DNA of 64,000 nt from Comamonadaceae bacterium (GTDB lineage: Bacteria; Pseudomonadota; Gammaproteobacteria; Burkholderiales; Burkholderiaceae_C): the NCBI GenBank assembly GCA_947455465.1, contig CANGNS010000004.1:1-64000 (forward strand). The letters run 5' to 3'. This document shows, in pieces, positions 44,412-57,760 of the stretch. Position numbers and translations under genes: made by a program. Every line of letters starts with the position of its first letter. Position 1 is the first letter of the stretch. The notes under the pieces were generated by a model. That model was given only the letters and a program-made list of their open reading frames with translations, did not search any database and was not told the origin of the DNA.

Positions 44412-45650
44412 ATGAGCACACCGACGCCTACCCCAGCGCCCGTCAGCGGCGGCATGGCGCTTTTTGACGAGCGGCCTTTTTTTGAAAAAGCTCTGGCCTA
44501 TGGTGTGGCCCACGGCCTGATCGACGCGGCGCGCATCGCCGCCATGCGCGTAGAAGCGCCCAAAGGCATGGTGCAAATCGCCCGCTACTTTGGCACCGAG
44601 TATTTGCGCCCGGACCTGGAAAAAGCCCGCGAGCGCATGGTCCGCCTCATCAGCCTGTACCTGCAGGAAAGCTGCCAAGGCGATCTGCACCGCGCCGCGC
44701 TGGCGCTGCGCGAACATTCGCTACTCTCGCGCTCCAAAGGCGGCTCGGACCTGCTCAAAGCGCTGATTGCCATGCCGCAAAACACCCACTTTGGCATGCA
44801 AGACGGGCGCGGCTTTGGCGATGAGCACATCCCCGTGCTGGAGCGCTGGACCTTCAAAAACTGGGCCGATTACCGCGCCGAACTGGATAAGCGCGCCCGC
44901 GTCGCCCAGGTGATGGCAGCGGCCGTATGGTGCGCGGCGCAATGGGAGATCGACATAGACAGCTTGCACGAGGAAGGCCCCGACGCTGAAGCCGTCATCC
45001 GCACCGCCTTGCTCTGGAGCCTGGCCAAACGCAAAGCCAGCCCGGACTGGCCGGCATTTGCCGCCACGGTGCAGGCCTTGCGCAAGAAATACGCAGCCAG
45101 CCCAAAGCCCCCGCCGCTACCGCTGCCCAAAGGAATGCCTGCCGACTGCGCTGGCGCCGCCCAAGCTTTGATGCCCAGCGTGCAGGCCGACTGGGGCCGC
45201 ATCATGGAAAGCGGCGAGACCCCGCGCAAGCTGTTTGCCAACAACCCGGCCTTCACCGGGCGCTATTTCTGGCTGGAAGACGGCCTGGCGCTGGTGGAAG
45301 ATTTTGAGCGCCAGGTCTCGGGCGCCTGGACCCAAGCCACCGGCGGCCATGACGACGAAGGCTCTTTGCTCACTTTGCTGCTGTGCGTGGCAGCGGGCAG
45401 CGCACACAAAACCCTGCTCACTGAAAAAGCGGCAGGCACCCTGATCCGCAAAATCCGCAAAAACGGCCTGCAAACCCAGGCTGCGCGCGACTTTGTGCTG
45501 ACCCACGCACCGGCGGCCTACCAGGCTGACTATTTGCGTATGTGGGACAGCTTTGTGGAAGAGGCCCAGGCCACGCTGCAAAGCGATGCCGACTACGCCT
45601 TGCACGACGCCTTGGCGCTGTTGCGCCGGGAATGCAATATCAGCGCTTGA
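44412..45650 (+). CDS. Hypothetical protein, fourth gene of the J-domain cluster
   Basis: A 412-residue soluble protein with no motif I recognise. It appears helical, with a proline-rich leader (TPTPTPAPVSGG) and repeated Arg/Ala/Leu helices. The frame is open upstream into the third gene, but the ATG at 44412 lies 22 bp after that gene's stop and gives a clean start. Confidence 0.75.
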   Translation: MSTPTPTPAPVSGGMALFDERPFFEKALAYGVAHGLIDAARIAAMRVEAPKGMVQIARYFGTEYLRPDLEKARERMVRLISLYLQESCQGDLHRAALALREHSLLSRSKGGSDLLKALIAMPQNTHFGMQDGRGFGDEHIPVLERWTFKNWADYRAELDKRARVAQVMAAAVWCAAQWEIDIDSLHEEGPDAEAVIRTALLWSLAKRKASPDWPAFAATVQALRKKYAASPKPPPLPLPKGMPADCAGAAQALMPSVQADWGRIMESGETPRKLFANNPAFTGRYFWLEDGLALVEDFERQVSGAWTQATGGHDDEGSLLTLLLCVAAGSAHKTLLTEKAAGTLIRKIRKNGLQTQAARDFVLTHAPAAYQADYLRMWDSFVEEAQATLQSDADYALHDALALLRRECNISA

Positions 45651-45658
45651 ACGCGCGC

Positions 45659-46236
45659 CTAGCGCAGGTGCTTGAACATCTTGGCAGCAAAACGCTCGGC
45701 GATAGAGACGCGGCGCGGGCCGGGCACGAGTTCGCAGTCTTCGCCTGCGCTTAGCGTGCCGGGCGTGTCTACGGCCAGATAAAAGCCGCAAAAACCGCTT
45801 TGCGCCATCAGCTTGGAGGCGCCGGAAAAACCCATGGCGGCGTTGAACTTAAAGCACGGTTCGCGCGGCTCGGTGACACGCAGGCGGCAGTGGGCAAAGT
45901 GCAGCTCGTCGCCTACCCAGGCATCGGCTTCGAGCAGGCCTTGCAAGCTCAGGTTTTCGCCAAGGGCACCAAAGTCCAGGCTGGTGTCGATCGCATCGAG
46001 ACCAGCCTCGGCGCGGGCTGCGCGCCAAAAATCGTAGTGCTCTGCGGGGTAGGCATACACCGCTTTGTCCAGCCCGCCGTGCACCGACAAGTCGGCTTGT
46101 TCGTCGGCCAGCAAGCCTAGCGCGCCCAGCTGCACCGGGCCGCTTTGGGCCACTTTACGCAGGGCGCTGGGCACCAGGCGCCCCTGAATCAGCACCTTGC
46201 GCACATGCCCAGCCTGCACGCTCAGAAGCTTGGCTT

Positions 46237-46240
<4 letters not shown>
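45659..46240 (-). CDS. MOSC-domain protein (YiiM-like)
   Basis: A 193-residue protein with the MOSC core (DLSVHGGLDKAVYAYPAEHY; LGENLS; RLRVTEPREPCFKFNAAMG), in which Cys is the conserved sulfur or molybdenum-cofactor ligand. YiiM-type MOSC proteins reduce N-hydroxylated compounds. Its start overlaps the stop of the exonuclease gene (ATGA). Confidence 0.88.
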
Positions 46241-49580
<3,340 letters not shown>

Positions 49581-49648
49581 AGCACAGGCCGGCGTAGGCC
49601 ACAAATCGGCCCCGCGCAAGGCTCGATAAGGCCTCGATGAGGCCTCGC

Positions 49649-52045
49649 TTACGTCGCCTTGCGCCTGCGCCCTGCGCCCGCAGCGCCTGTGCCCGCGCGC
49701 GGTGGCAGGCCGGTGTGCTGGGTGAGCATGGTGCCCGGCTTCGGGGCCGCAGCTTTGCGGGGTGCCGGTGCCGCCGTCGAGTTCTTGCGGCGCGCACTTT
49801 GGTAGCCGCCGTCGGTCAGCGGCTGAAAGGTAGGAATCAGGTGGTGCTTGCCGTTACCGATCAGGTCGGCGCGCCCCATGGTCTTGAGCGCCTCGCGCAG
49901 CAAAGGCCAGTTGTTAGGGTCGTGGTAGCGCAAAAAGGCTTTGTGCAGACGGCGGCGCTTCTCGCCGCGCACGATGTCCACGCTCTCCTCCTCGTTTTCC
50001 ACGGCCCGGCGCACTTTGCGCAAAGGGTTGCGTCCGCTGTGGTACATCGCCGTGGCGGTGGCCATGGGGCTGGGGTAGAAGGTTTGGACCTGGTCGGCGC
50101 GAAAACCGTTTTTCTTGAGCCAGACGGCCAGGTGCATCATGTCCTGGTCGCTGGTGCCCGGATGGGCGGCGATGAAATACGGAATCAGAAACTGTTTTTT
50201 GCCCACCTCGGCGCTGTACTTGTCAAACAGCGCCTTGAATTTGTCATAGCTGCCGATACCGGGCTTCATCATCTTGGACAAAGGCCCTTGCTCGGTGTGC
50301 TCGGGTGCGATCTTGAGGTAGCCGCCCACATGGTGCTGCACCAGTTCTTTGACGTACTCCGGGCTTTTGACAGCCAGGTCGTAGCGCAGGCCCGAACCAA
50401 TCAGGATTTTTTTGATGCCCTTGAGCGCGCGGCCCCGCCGGTACATCTTGATCAAGGGGCCATGGTCGGTCGTCAGGTTTTGGCAAATGCCGGGGTAGAC
50501 GCAGCTGGGTTTGCGGCAGGCCGCCTCGATCTCGGGCGATCGGCAGCCTAGGCGGTACATATTGGCCGTGGGGCCGCCCAGGTCGGAAATCGTGCCGGTA
50601 AAGCCTTTGACTTTGTCGCGGATGTCCTCGATTTCTTTAATCACCGAGTCCTCTGAGCGGCTTTGGATGATGCGGCCCTCGTGCTCGGTGATCGAGCAAA
50701 ACGTGCAGCCGCCAAAGCAGCCGCGCATGATGTTGATGCTAAAGCGGATCATCTCCCAGGCCGGGATCTTGGTTGCACCGTCGTGGCTGCCAGCCTCGTC
50801 GGCATAAGCCGGGTGCGGACTGCGGGCGTAGGGCAGGTCAAACACCATGTCCATTTCAGCGGTGGTCAAGGGAATGGGCGGCGGCGTGATCCAGACATCG
50901 CGGGCGCTGGCGCCCTCGCCGTGGGCCTGCACCAGAGCGCGTGCGTTGCCAGGGTTGGTCTCTAAATGGAGCACACGGTTGGCGTGGGCGTAGAGCACCG
51001 GGTCGCTGCGCACCTGCTCGTAGCTAGGCAGGCGGATGACCGAGCGCTCGCGTGGGGGCACTTTGAGCTTGCCTTTGAGCGCCGGATTGGCGACAAAAAC
51101 CATGGCTTGCGCCGGCTGGCCGGTTGGGGATGATGCGCTGGGCGCCGGCGCAGCCCGCTTGGCGGCGCCTTCTTGCTCGGCCGCCTGGGCCACTTGGGCG
51201 GCTTCCTCGTCACGGGCGCAGCTGGCGCCGTTTTCGATGGCCAGCTCCGAGGTCGTCATATACGGGTTGTAGTGGGCCTCCACGCGGCCCGGCAGGTCCA
51301 CACTGGTCGAATCGATTTCGATCCAGTCTTTGCCGCTGGGATCATCCGAGCGGCGCACAAAGGCTGTTCCGCGCACGTCCGTAATCGACTGCACCGGCTC
51401 GCGCGCTGCCAGGCGGTGGGCGATTTCGACGATGGCGCGCTCGGCATTTCCGTACAAAAGCAGGTCGCACTTGGCATCGACCACGATGGAGCGGCGCACT
51501 TTGTCGCTCCAGTAGTCGTAGTGGGCAATGCGGCGCAAACTGCCCTCGATGCCGCCCAGCACGATCGGGACGTCTTTAAAGGCCTCACGGCAGCGCTGGC
51601 TGTACACAATGGCCGCCCGGTCCGGGCGCTTGCCGCCAATGTCGCCCGGCGTGTAGGCGTCGTCGGTGCGGATTTTGCGGTCGGCGGTGTAGCGGTTGAT
51701 CATGGAATCCATGTTGCCGCTGGTCACCCCCCAAAACAGATTGGGCTTGCCCAGCGCCTTAAAGGGCTCGGCGCTTTGCCAGTCGGGCTGGGCGATGATG
51801 CCGACCCGAAAGCCCTGGGCCTCCAGCATGCGCCCGATCACGGCCATGCCAAAACTGGGGTGGTCTACGTAGGCGTCGCCCGTCACCAGGACAATATCGC
51901 AGCTGTCCCAGCCCAGTTTGTCCATTTCGGCCCGGCTCATGGGCAGGAAGGGCGCCGTCCCAAAGCGCGCCGCCCAATACTTGCGGTAGCTACCAAGCGG
52001 CTTGGCGGCGCGGGCAAAAAAGGAGACGTCAAGGGGGGCGTTCAT
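49649..52045 (-). CDS. ygiQ: YgiQ-family radical SAM protein
   Basis: A 798-residue protein with the YgiQ N-terminal domain ([33 protein letters not shown]; block positions about 35-70), the radical-SAM cluster [10 protein letters not shown] and a basic C-terminal tail. The function of the YgiQ (DUF3362) family is unknown; a methylthiotransferase-like or RNA-modifying role is sometimes guessed. It is divergent from aotJ. Confidence 0.93.
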   Translation of the reverse strand: MNAPLDVSFFARAAKPLGSYRKYWAARFGTAPFLPMSRAEMDKLGWDSCDIVLVTGDAYVDHPSFGMAVIGRMLEAQGFRVGIIAQPDWQSAEPFKALGKPNLFWGVTSGNMDSMINRYTADRKIRTDDAYTPGDIGGKRPDRAAIVYSQRCREAFKDVPIVLGGIEGSLRRIAHYDYWSDKVRRSIVVDAKCDLLLYGNAERAIVEIAHRLAAREPVQSITDVRGTAFVRRSDDPSGKDWIEIDSTSVDLPGRVEAHYNPYMTTSELAIENGASCARDEEAAQVAQAAEQEGAAKRAAPAPSASSPTGQPAQAMVFVANPALKGKLKVPPRERSVIRLPSYEQVRSDPVLYAHANRVLHLETNPGNARALVQAHGEGASARDVWITPPPIPLTTAEMDMVFDLPYARSPHPAYADEAGSHDGATKIPAWEMIRFSINIMRGCFGGCTFCSITEHEGRIIQSRSEDSVIKEIEDIRDKVKGFTGTISDLGGPTANMYRLGCRSPEIEAACRKPSCVYPGICQNLTTDHGPLIKMYRRGRALKGIKKILIGSGLRYDLAVKSPEYVKELVQHHVGGYLKIAPEHTEQGPLSKMMKPGIGSYDKFKALFDKYSAEVGKKQFLIPYFIAAHPGTSDQDMMHLAVWLKKNGFRADQVQTFYPSPMATATAMYHSGRNPLRKVRRAVENEEESVDIVRGEKRRRLHKAFLRYHDPNNWPLLREALKTMGRADLIGNGKHHLIPTFQPLTDGGYQSARRKNSTAAPAPRKAAAPKPGTMLTQHTGLPPRAGTGAAGAGRRRKAT

Positions 52046-52133
52046 TGCGGCAGTTTACCGTTGGACCTAGAATCCTTGGGCTCGCCCGGGCATTGGCGTC
52101 CGGGGGTACCCCACACTTTTCAAAGGTTGTTTC

Positions 52134-52955
52134 ATGAAAAAACTGTTTCTGAGCCTGACCGTTCTGGCCATGGTCGCCGCTTGCGGCAAAAAAGAAGAGG
52201 CGGCAGCGCCTGCTGCGGCACCGGCACCCGCTGCGGCCCCCGCAGAGCTCAAAGTCGCCATCGACCCGACCTACGAGCCCTTTACCTTCAAGACCGCCGA
52301 CGGCACGCCCACCGGTTTTGATGTGGACATCGCCAACGCGGTGTGCGAGCAAATCAAACGCAAATGCGTGTTCGTCGAGCAAGTCTGGGACAGCATGATC
52401 CCCGGCCTGAACGCCAAAAAATACGACGTCATCATCAGCTCCATGTCGATTACCGATGACCGCATGAAAGAAGTCGACTTCACCGACAAGTACTACAACA
52501 CCCCCAGCCGCATCGTGCTGAAGAAAACCGTCAAGTACACCGACCCGGCCTCCATCAAGGGCAAGAAAATCGGCGTGCTCAAAGGTTCCACCCAAGAGGC
52601 CTATGCCATGGGTGAGCTCAAGCCCGCAGGCGTGGTGGTCAGCTCCTATGAAGCACAAGACCAGGTCTACCTGGACATCAAATCGGGCCGCTTGGACGGT
52701 ACCGTGGCCGACTTCATGGAAGTGACCGGCGGCTTCCTGAGCAAGCCCGAAGGCGAGAAATTCGCCCTGGCCGGCCCTGACCTCAAAGAACCCAAGTACT
52801 TTGGCTACGGCGCTGGCATCGCGCTGCGCAAGGGCGAGGACGCGCTCAAAGGCGAACTCAACGCCGCCATCAAGGCGATTCGCGCCAACGGCAGCTACAA
52901 GACTTTGAACGACAAATACTTCGCCAAGTTCAATATCGACGTGTACGGCGACTAA
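52134..52955 (+). CDS. aotJ: Arginine/ornithine-type ABC transporter substrate-binding lipoprotein
   Basis: A 273-residue periplasmic amino-acid-binding protein. The signal ends in the lipobox VAAC (Cys at about residue 17) and a low-complexity Ala/Pro linker follows. The SBP_bac_3 core (IDPTYEPFTFKTADGTPTGFDVDI) matches HisJ/ArgT. The gene order J-Q-M-O-P that follows matches the Pseudomonas aot operon for arginine and ornithine uptake. Specificity is inferred from that order. Confidence 0.85.
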   Translation: MKKLFLSLTVLAMVAACGKKEEAAAPAAAPAPAAAPAELKVAIDPTYEPFTFKTADGTPTGFDVDIANAVCEQIKRKCVFVEQVWDSMIPGLNAKKYDVIISSMSITDDRMKEVDFTDKYYNTPSRIVLKKTVKYTDPASIKGKKIGVLKGSTQEAYAMGELKPAGVVVSSYEAQDQVYLDIKSGRLDGTVADFMEVTGGFLSKPEGEKFALAGPDLKEPKYFGYGAGIALRKGEDALKGELNAAIKAIRANGSYKTLNDKYFAKFNIDVYGD

Positions 52956-52992
52956 GCGCGCAGTGGGGCTTTCGCCCCCTGGAGCCGCTCCG

Positions 52993-53028
52993 ACGGCGCC
53001 CGCAGATGCTGCGGACGCCGTTTTTTTT
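52993..53028 (+). terminator. Rho-independent terminator after aotJ
   Basis: ACGGCG (52993-52998) and CGCCGT (53016-53021) form a hairpin with inner pairing (CCGCA/TGCGG), followed by eight T. It may lower expression of the permease genes relative to aotJ, a common arrangement for ABC transporters. Confidence 0.8.
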
Positions 53029-53086
53029 CGCTTTTTAAGCGCCCGTGGGGCTGGGATGGGCTTTTTTCGCGGCACACTGTCAGGCA

Positions 53087-53776
53087 ATGAACGGCTACTA
53101 CTTCAGCATTTTGCAAGGCTCCCTCATGACCGTGGCGGTCGCGCTGGGCTCTTTGCTGCTTGCGGTGGTCTTTGGCTTGCTAGGCGCAGCGGCCCGCCTG
53201 TCGCATAACGCGCTGGCGCGGGCGGTGGGCACGGTCTACACCACGGTAGTGCGCGGCATTCCAGACCTGGTGCTGATGCTTCTGGTGTTTTATGGCGGCA
53301 CCATGGGCCTCAATTACCTGATGTCAGCGGCCGGCAGCAAGGGCTCGGTCGACATCAATCCATTTGTGGCTGGCGTCCTGACCCTGGGTTTTATTTACGG
53401 CGCCTATATGACCGAGACCTTTCGCGGCGCCATATTGGCCATTCCGACCGGGCAATCGGAGGCCGCGCTGGCTTTTGGCATGGGTCGTACCCAAACATTT
53501 ATCCGCATCGTGGCGCCCCAAATGGTGCGCTACGCCCTGCCCGGCTTTACCAATAACTGGCTGGTGCTGATCAAGTCCACCGCCCTGGTCAGCCTGATCG
53601 GCCTGCAAGAGATGACCTATTTGGCAAAGCAAGCCAGCGCCGCGACGCGCTCGCCGTTTGCCTTCTTTTTGTTCACGGCGGCGCTGTTTTTGCTGTTTAC
53701 CAGTGCCTCTTTGTGGGTGCTGCGTCGAGCGCACACCCATTTCAGCCTAGGAACCCGCAGGGCGCAGTGGACATGA
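53087..53776 (+). CDS. aotQ: Amino-acid ABC transporter permease
   Basis: A 229-residue HisQ-like inner-membrane permease with about five segments and the EAA loop (EAALAFGMGRTQTFIRIVAPQ). The ATG at 53087 is chosen over 53045. Its stop overlaps the start of aotM (ATGA), so the two permeases are coupled. Confidence 0.85.
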   Translation: MNGYYFSILQGSLMTVAVALGSLLLAVVFGLLGAAARLSHNALARAVGTVYTTVVRGIPDLVLMLLVFYGGTMGLNYLMSAAGSKGSVDINPFVAGVLTLGFIYGAYMTETFRGAILAIPTGQSEAALAFGMGRTQTFIRIVAPQMVRYALPGFTNNWLVLIKSTALVSLIGLQEMTYLAKQASAATRSPFAFFLFTAALFLLFTSASLWVLRRAHTHFSLGTRRAQWT

Positions 53777-54486
53777 AGTGGGACGTCATTTTCCAACCCG
53801 CCAACCTGGCCTTGTACGGCCAGGGCGTGGTGACCACCTTGTATTTGCTTTTTGCCAGCCTGGCCATCGGCGCCGTCCTGGCGCTGGCCTTTGCGTTGGC
53901 GCTGACCAGCCGCTGGCGGGTGCTGCGCGCAGTAGTGGGCGCCTACACCTACGTGGTGCGCGGCACGCCGCTGCTGATCCAGGTCTATCTGATTTACTAC
54001 GGCCTGGGCCAACTGGAATGGATTCAGGCCCGCTGGGACGAGGTGTGGCCCTGGACCTACTTTAAAGAGCCTTTTTTCTGCGCCCTGCTCGCCTTCAGCC
54101 TGAACACCGCTGGCTACACCGCCGAAATGCTGGCCGGTGCCATCCGCGAGACCAGCGCGGGCGAAATTGAAGCGGCCCAGGCCTATGGCATGGGCCCGGT
54201 GGCGATTTTGTGGCGCATCGTGCTGCCCAGCGCCATGCGCCGCACGCTGCCAGCCTATAGCAACGAAGTGGTCATGATGCTGCAAAGCACCAGCCTGGCC
54301 AGCGCCGTGCCCAGCATGCTGGACCTCACCTCGGCGGCCAGCCGCGTGTACTCCAAGTTTTACCTGCCTTTTGAGGCCTTTTTGTTTGCGGCAGGCATTT
54401 ACCTGCTAGCCACGTTTGCGCTGGTGGGGATTTTCCGACTGGCCGAGCGGCATTTTCTGGCGTATCTTGCACCCCAAAAGGCCTAG
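53773..54486 (+). CDS. aotM: Amino-acid ABC transporter permease
   Basis: A 237-residue HisM-like permease with five or so hydrophobic segments and the EAA loop (EIEAAQAYGMGPVAILWRIVLP). It should form a heterodimer with the aotQ product. The ATG overlaps the aotQ stop. Confidence 0.85.
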   Translation: MKWDVIFQPANLALYGQGVVTTLYLLFASLAIGAVLALAFALALTSRWRVLRAVVGAYTYVVRGTPLLIQVYLIYYGLGQLEWIQARWDEVWPWTYFKEPFFCALLAFSLNTAGYTAEMLAGAIRETSAGEIEAAQAYGMGPVAILWRIVLPSAMRRTLPAYSNEVVMMLQSTSLASAVPSMLDLTSAASRVYSKFYLPFEAFLFAAGIYLLATFALVGIFRLAERHFLAYLAPQKA

Positions 54487-54497
54487 GACACCACCCG

Positions 54498-55628
54498 ATG
54501 CAACGCCAAGACCACCCGCTTTTATCGTCCAGCCTGGGCGCGCACAAGACGCTGAGCAGCTTTCACTTTGGCCAGCCCGGCACGGGTCTGAAGATTTACA
54601 TCCAGGCCAGTTTGCACGCTGAAGAACTGCCCGGCATGCTGGCCGCCTACCACCTGCGCCCGCTGCTGGAGCGGCTGGACGCGGCCGGCCAGATCCAGGG
54701 CGAGATCGTGTTGGTGCCTATGGCCAACCCGATAGGCGCAGCCCAGCGCCTGTTGCACAAGCCCATGGGGCGCTTTGAGTTTGATACCAGCGAGAACTTC
54801 AACCGCAACTACCCCGACTTTGCCACCCATATTGCGCAAGACGTGCTGCCCCGCATGGGCCCTAACGCACGGGCCAACGTGGCCCTGGTGCGCCAGGCCA
54901 TGCAACAGTATTTACACCGCTGGACACCGCGCACCGAGTTGCACAGCCTGCGCCGCACCCTGCTGCAACTGGCCTGCGACGCCGACTACGTGCTGGACCT
55001 GCACTGCGACTGCGAGTCGGTCATGCACTTTTATTGCGAGGAAAGCTGCTGGGAGGCGCTCGCCCCGCTGGCCCACCACTTGCAAAGCCAGGCTATTTTG
55101 CTGGCCAAAAACTCGGGCAGCCACCCGTTTGACGAATGCCTCTCGGGCGTGTGGTGGCGCCTGGCCGAGGCACTGGCTGCACAAGGCAAAAATTTACCTC
55201 TGCCCCAGGCCTGCCACAGCACCACCATCGAGCTGCGCGGGGAGGCCCAGGTACAGCATGACCTGGCCGCCCAGGACGCCCAGGCGATTGCCGCATTTTT
55301 ACGCGGGCTGGGCGTGCTGCGCGATGCGCCCGCCACCGCGCCGCCGGCGCCTCTGTGTGCAGCCACACCGCTGGCGGGCTCGCAAACCCTTTACGCCAAT
55401 ACGCCGGGCCTGGTGGTGTTTGCCGCCACGCCCGGGCAGCGTCTTAAAGCAGGCGACTTGGTGGCCGAAGTCATCGACCCGATCGCGCACAGCGCTGAGC
55501 GCATCTGCGCCGGGGTGGACGGCGTTTTGTACGCCCATATCCGCGACCGCTATGTAACGGCCGGCTGCGAGCTGGCCAAAATAGCCGGGGCCGTGCCCTT
55601 TAAAACCGGCCAACTGCTGGGCGCCTGA
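54498..55628 (+). CDS. aotO: Succinylglutamate desuccinylase/aspartoacylase-family protein (AotO-like)
   Basis: A 376-residue member of the AstE/AspA zinc deacylase family (peptidase M14-like). The zinc site is SLHAEELPG (His and Glu), with DLHCDCES and the ELRGEA block; a C-terminal domain of about 80 residues follows. By position it matches aotO of the Pseudomonas aot operon, whose role is not well established. It may trim acylated arginine/ornithine derivatives brought in by the transporter. Confidence 0.8.
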   Translation: MQRQDHPLLSSSLGAHKTLSSFHFGQPGTGLKIYIQASLHAEELPGMLAAYHLRPLLERLDAAGQIQGEIVLVPMANPIGAAQRLLHKPMGRFEFDTSENFNRNYPDFATHIAQDVLPRMGPNARANVALVRQAMQQYLHRWTPRTELHSLRRTLLQLACDADYVLDLHCDCESVMHFYCEESCWEALAPLAHHLQSQAILLAKNSGSHPFDECLSGVWWRLAEALAAQGKNLPLPQACHSTTIELRGEAQVQHDLAAQDAQAIAAFLRGLGVLRDAPATAPPAPLCAATPLAGSQTLYANTPGLVVFAATPGQRLKAGDLVAEVIDPIAHSAERICAGVDGVLYAHIRDRYVTAGCELAKIAGAVPFKTGQLLGA

Positions 55629-55648
55629 ACCACGACCTCTTTACCGCC

Positions 55649-56425
55649 ATGCCCTTAACGCCCTACAAACTGCAAATCGACGACATCCACAAGCGCTTTG
55701 GCAATAACGAAGTGCTGCGCGGCGTCTCGCTGTCGGCCAAAGCCGGCGATGTGATCGCCATCATCGGCAGCTCGGGCTCGGGCAAAAGCACGCTGCTGCG
55801 CTGCATCAACCTGCTAGAGCGGCCCAACGCTGGGCGCATCACCGTGGCGGGCCAGGAGCTGATGCTGGTGCCCGACAAAAACGGCGAACTCAGCGCCCGC
55901 GACCCCAAGCAACTGCAAGCCCTGCGCACCAAACTGGCTATGGTGTTTCAGCACTTCAATTTATGGGCCCATATGACGGTCTTGCAAAACATCATCGAGG
56001 CGCCGGTGCATGTGCTGGGCATCAGCCGCGAGCAGGCCGTGCAAACCGCCCGCCGCTACTTGCAGCGCGTGGACCTGGTGGGCATGGAAGACCGCTACCC
56101 CTCGCACCTGAGCGGCGGCCAACAACAGCGTGTGGCTATCGCCCGCGCACTGGCGGTCGAACCCGAGGTGATGCTTTTTGACGAACCCACCAGCGCCCTG
56201 GACCCCGAGCTGGTGACCGAAGTGCTGCGCGTTATGCAAACCCTGGCCCAAGAAGGCCGCACCATGGTCGTGGTCACCCACGAAATGGGCTTTGCCCGCG
56301 AGGTGGCCAACCAGCTGATCTTTCTGCACAAAGGCCAGATCGAAGAACAAGGCGTGCCGCGCGAGGTGCTGGCCGCGCCTAAGAGCGAGCGGCTGGGACA
56401 GTTTTTGTCGGGAAGCTTGAAGTAG
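55649..56425 (+). CDS. aotP: Amino-acid ABC transporter ATPase
   Basis: A 258-residue ATPase with Walker [10 protein letters not shown], signature LSGGQQQR and Walker [13 protein letters not shown], of the HisP/GlnQ type. It follows aotO after 20 bp and closes the aotJQMOP cluster. No argR gene follows. Confidence 0.9.
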   Translation: MPLTPYKLQIDDIHKRFGNNEVLRGVSLSAKAGDVIAIIGSSGSGKSTLLRCINLLERPNAGRITVAGQELMLVPDKNGELSARDPKQLQALRTKLAMVFQHFNLWAHMTVLQNIIEAPVHVLGISREQAVQTARRYLQRVDLVGMEDRYPSHLSGGQQQRVAIARALAVEPEVMLFDEPTSALDPELVTEVLRVMQTLAQEGRTMVVVTHEMGFAREVANQLIFLHKGQIEEQGVPREVLAAPKSERLGQFLSGSLK

Positions 56426-56440
56426 CGGTAGCGCCCGCCT

Positions 56441-57604
56441 TTACTTCCCGCCCAAACCCATCGCCCGCGTAATCACCTCTTTCATAATTTCGTTGGTGCC
56501 GCCATAAATGCGCTGCACGCGGGCGTCGGCGTAGGCGCGGGTGATGGGGTATTCCCACATATAGCCGTAGCCACCAAAAAGCTGCACGCATTCGTCCATC
56601 ACTTTGCATTGCAGGTCAGAGCACCAGTACTTGGCCATGCTGGCGGTGGCGGTGTCCAGCTTTTCTTGCAGAAGTAGCTCGGTGCATTTGTCCACAAAAA
56701 CGCGGGCAATTTGTACCTCGGTTTGCAGTTCGGCCAGCGTAAAGCGCGTGTTTTGAAAGCTGGCCACCGGCTGTCCAAAGACTTTGCGCTCTTTGACGTA
56801 GTCCACCGTCCAGCCAATAGCTGCCTGCGCTGCGGCAACTGCGCCAATGGCAATTTGCAAGCGCTCCCAGGGCAACTGCTCCATCAGGCAGATAAAGCCT
56901 TTGTTCTCCAAAGCCGGGCCGCCCAGCAAGTTGTCGGCGGGCACACGCACCTGGTCAAAGAACAGCTCGGAGGTGTCCTGCGCCTTGAGCCCCATTTTTT
57001 GCAGCCTTTTGCCCACCGAAAAGCCGGCCATGCCGCGCTCGACCAGCAGCAAACTGGTGCCTTTGCCGCCCGCAGCCGGGTTTGTTTTGGCCACGACGAT
57101 GACCAGATCGGCATGCCAGCCGTTGGTGATGAAGGTTTTGCTGCCGTTTAAGAGATAGCTGCCGTCGGCTTGCTGCAGCGCGGTGGTTTTGATGCCTTGC
57201 AGGTCCGAGCCGGCGGCCGGTTCGCTCATGGCGATGGCGCCTATCATTTCGCCGCTGGCCATTTTCGGCAGATAGCGGGCTTTTTGCGCTTCGGTGCCGT
57301 AGCGTTCAATATAGGGCGCCACAATTTCGTTGTGCAGGCTGTAGCCGATGCCCGAATAGCCGGCTTGCCCCAACGCTTCCATTTGGATGACCGAATACAG
57401 GCGGTCTGCACCCGCGCCGCCATAGGCCTCGGGCATGGACATGCACAAAAAGCCGTTGTCGCCCGCTTTGTTCCAAACCGCGCGGTCCACATAGCCCTGC
57501 TCCTCCCAGGCGGCGTGGTGGGGCGCGATTTCTTTGTCAATAAAGCGTTGAAAGCTATCGCGAAAGGCTTCGTGCTCGGGGCTAAACAGGCTGCGTTCAA
57601 TCAT
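56441..57604 (-). CDS. Acyl-CoA dehydrogenase
   Basis: A 387-residue flavoprotein of the first beta-oxidation step. It has [28 protein letters not shown], and the C-terminal [16 protein letters not shown] and [11 protein letters not shown] blocks. The frame stays open far upstream, but the ATG at 57604 gives the family start ([10 protein letters not shown]); an ATG at 57628 is possible. It is divergent from the thiolase. Chain-length specificity is unknown. Confidence 0.93.
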   Translation of the reverse strand: MIERSLFSPEHEAFRDSFQRFIDKEIAPHHAAWEEQGYVDRAVWNKAGDNGFLCMSMPEAYGGAGADRLYSVIQMEALGQAGYSGIGYSLHNEIVAPYIERYGTEAQKARYLPKMASGEMIGAIAMSEPAAGSDLQGIKTTALQQADGSYLLNGSKTFITNGWHADLVIVVAKTNPAAGGKGTSLLLVERGMAGFSVGKRLQKMGLKAQDTSELFFDQVRVPADNLLGGPALENKGFICLMEQLPWERLQIAIGAVAAAQAAIGWTVDYVKERKVFGQPVASFQNTRFTLAELQTEVQIARVFVDKCTELLLQEKLDTATASMAKYWCSDLQCKVMDECVQLFGGYGYMWEYPITRAYADARVQRIYGGTNEIMKEVITRAMGLGGK

Positions 57605-57760
57605 GGGGAGGTGCTCTGGGCTAGTCATGCAAGAGACAAGCGGGCGCCAAGGGCGTCCCGTTTGCCGGGTGCTAAACAATATACTCCAACGCAAACGGGC
57701 GCAATGCCCTCCAAGCGCCCCCACAAAAGCGCCTTTCCACCTATTTTTAGGAGACAGACC

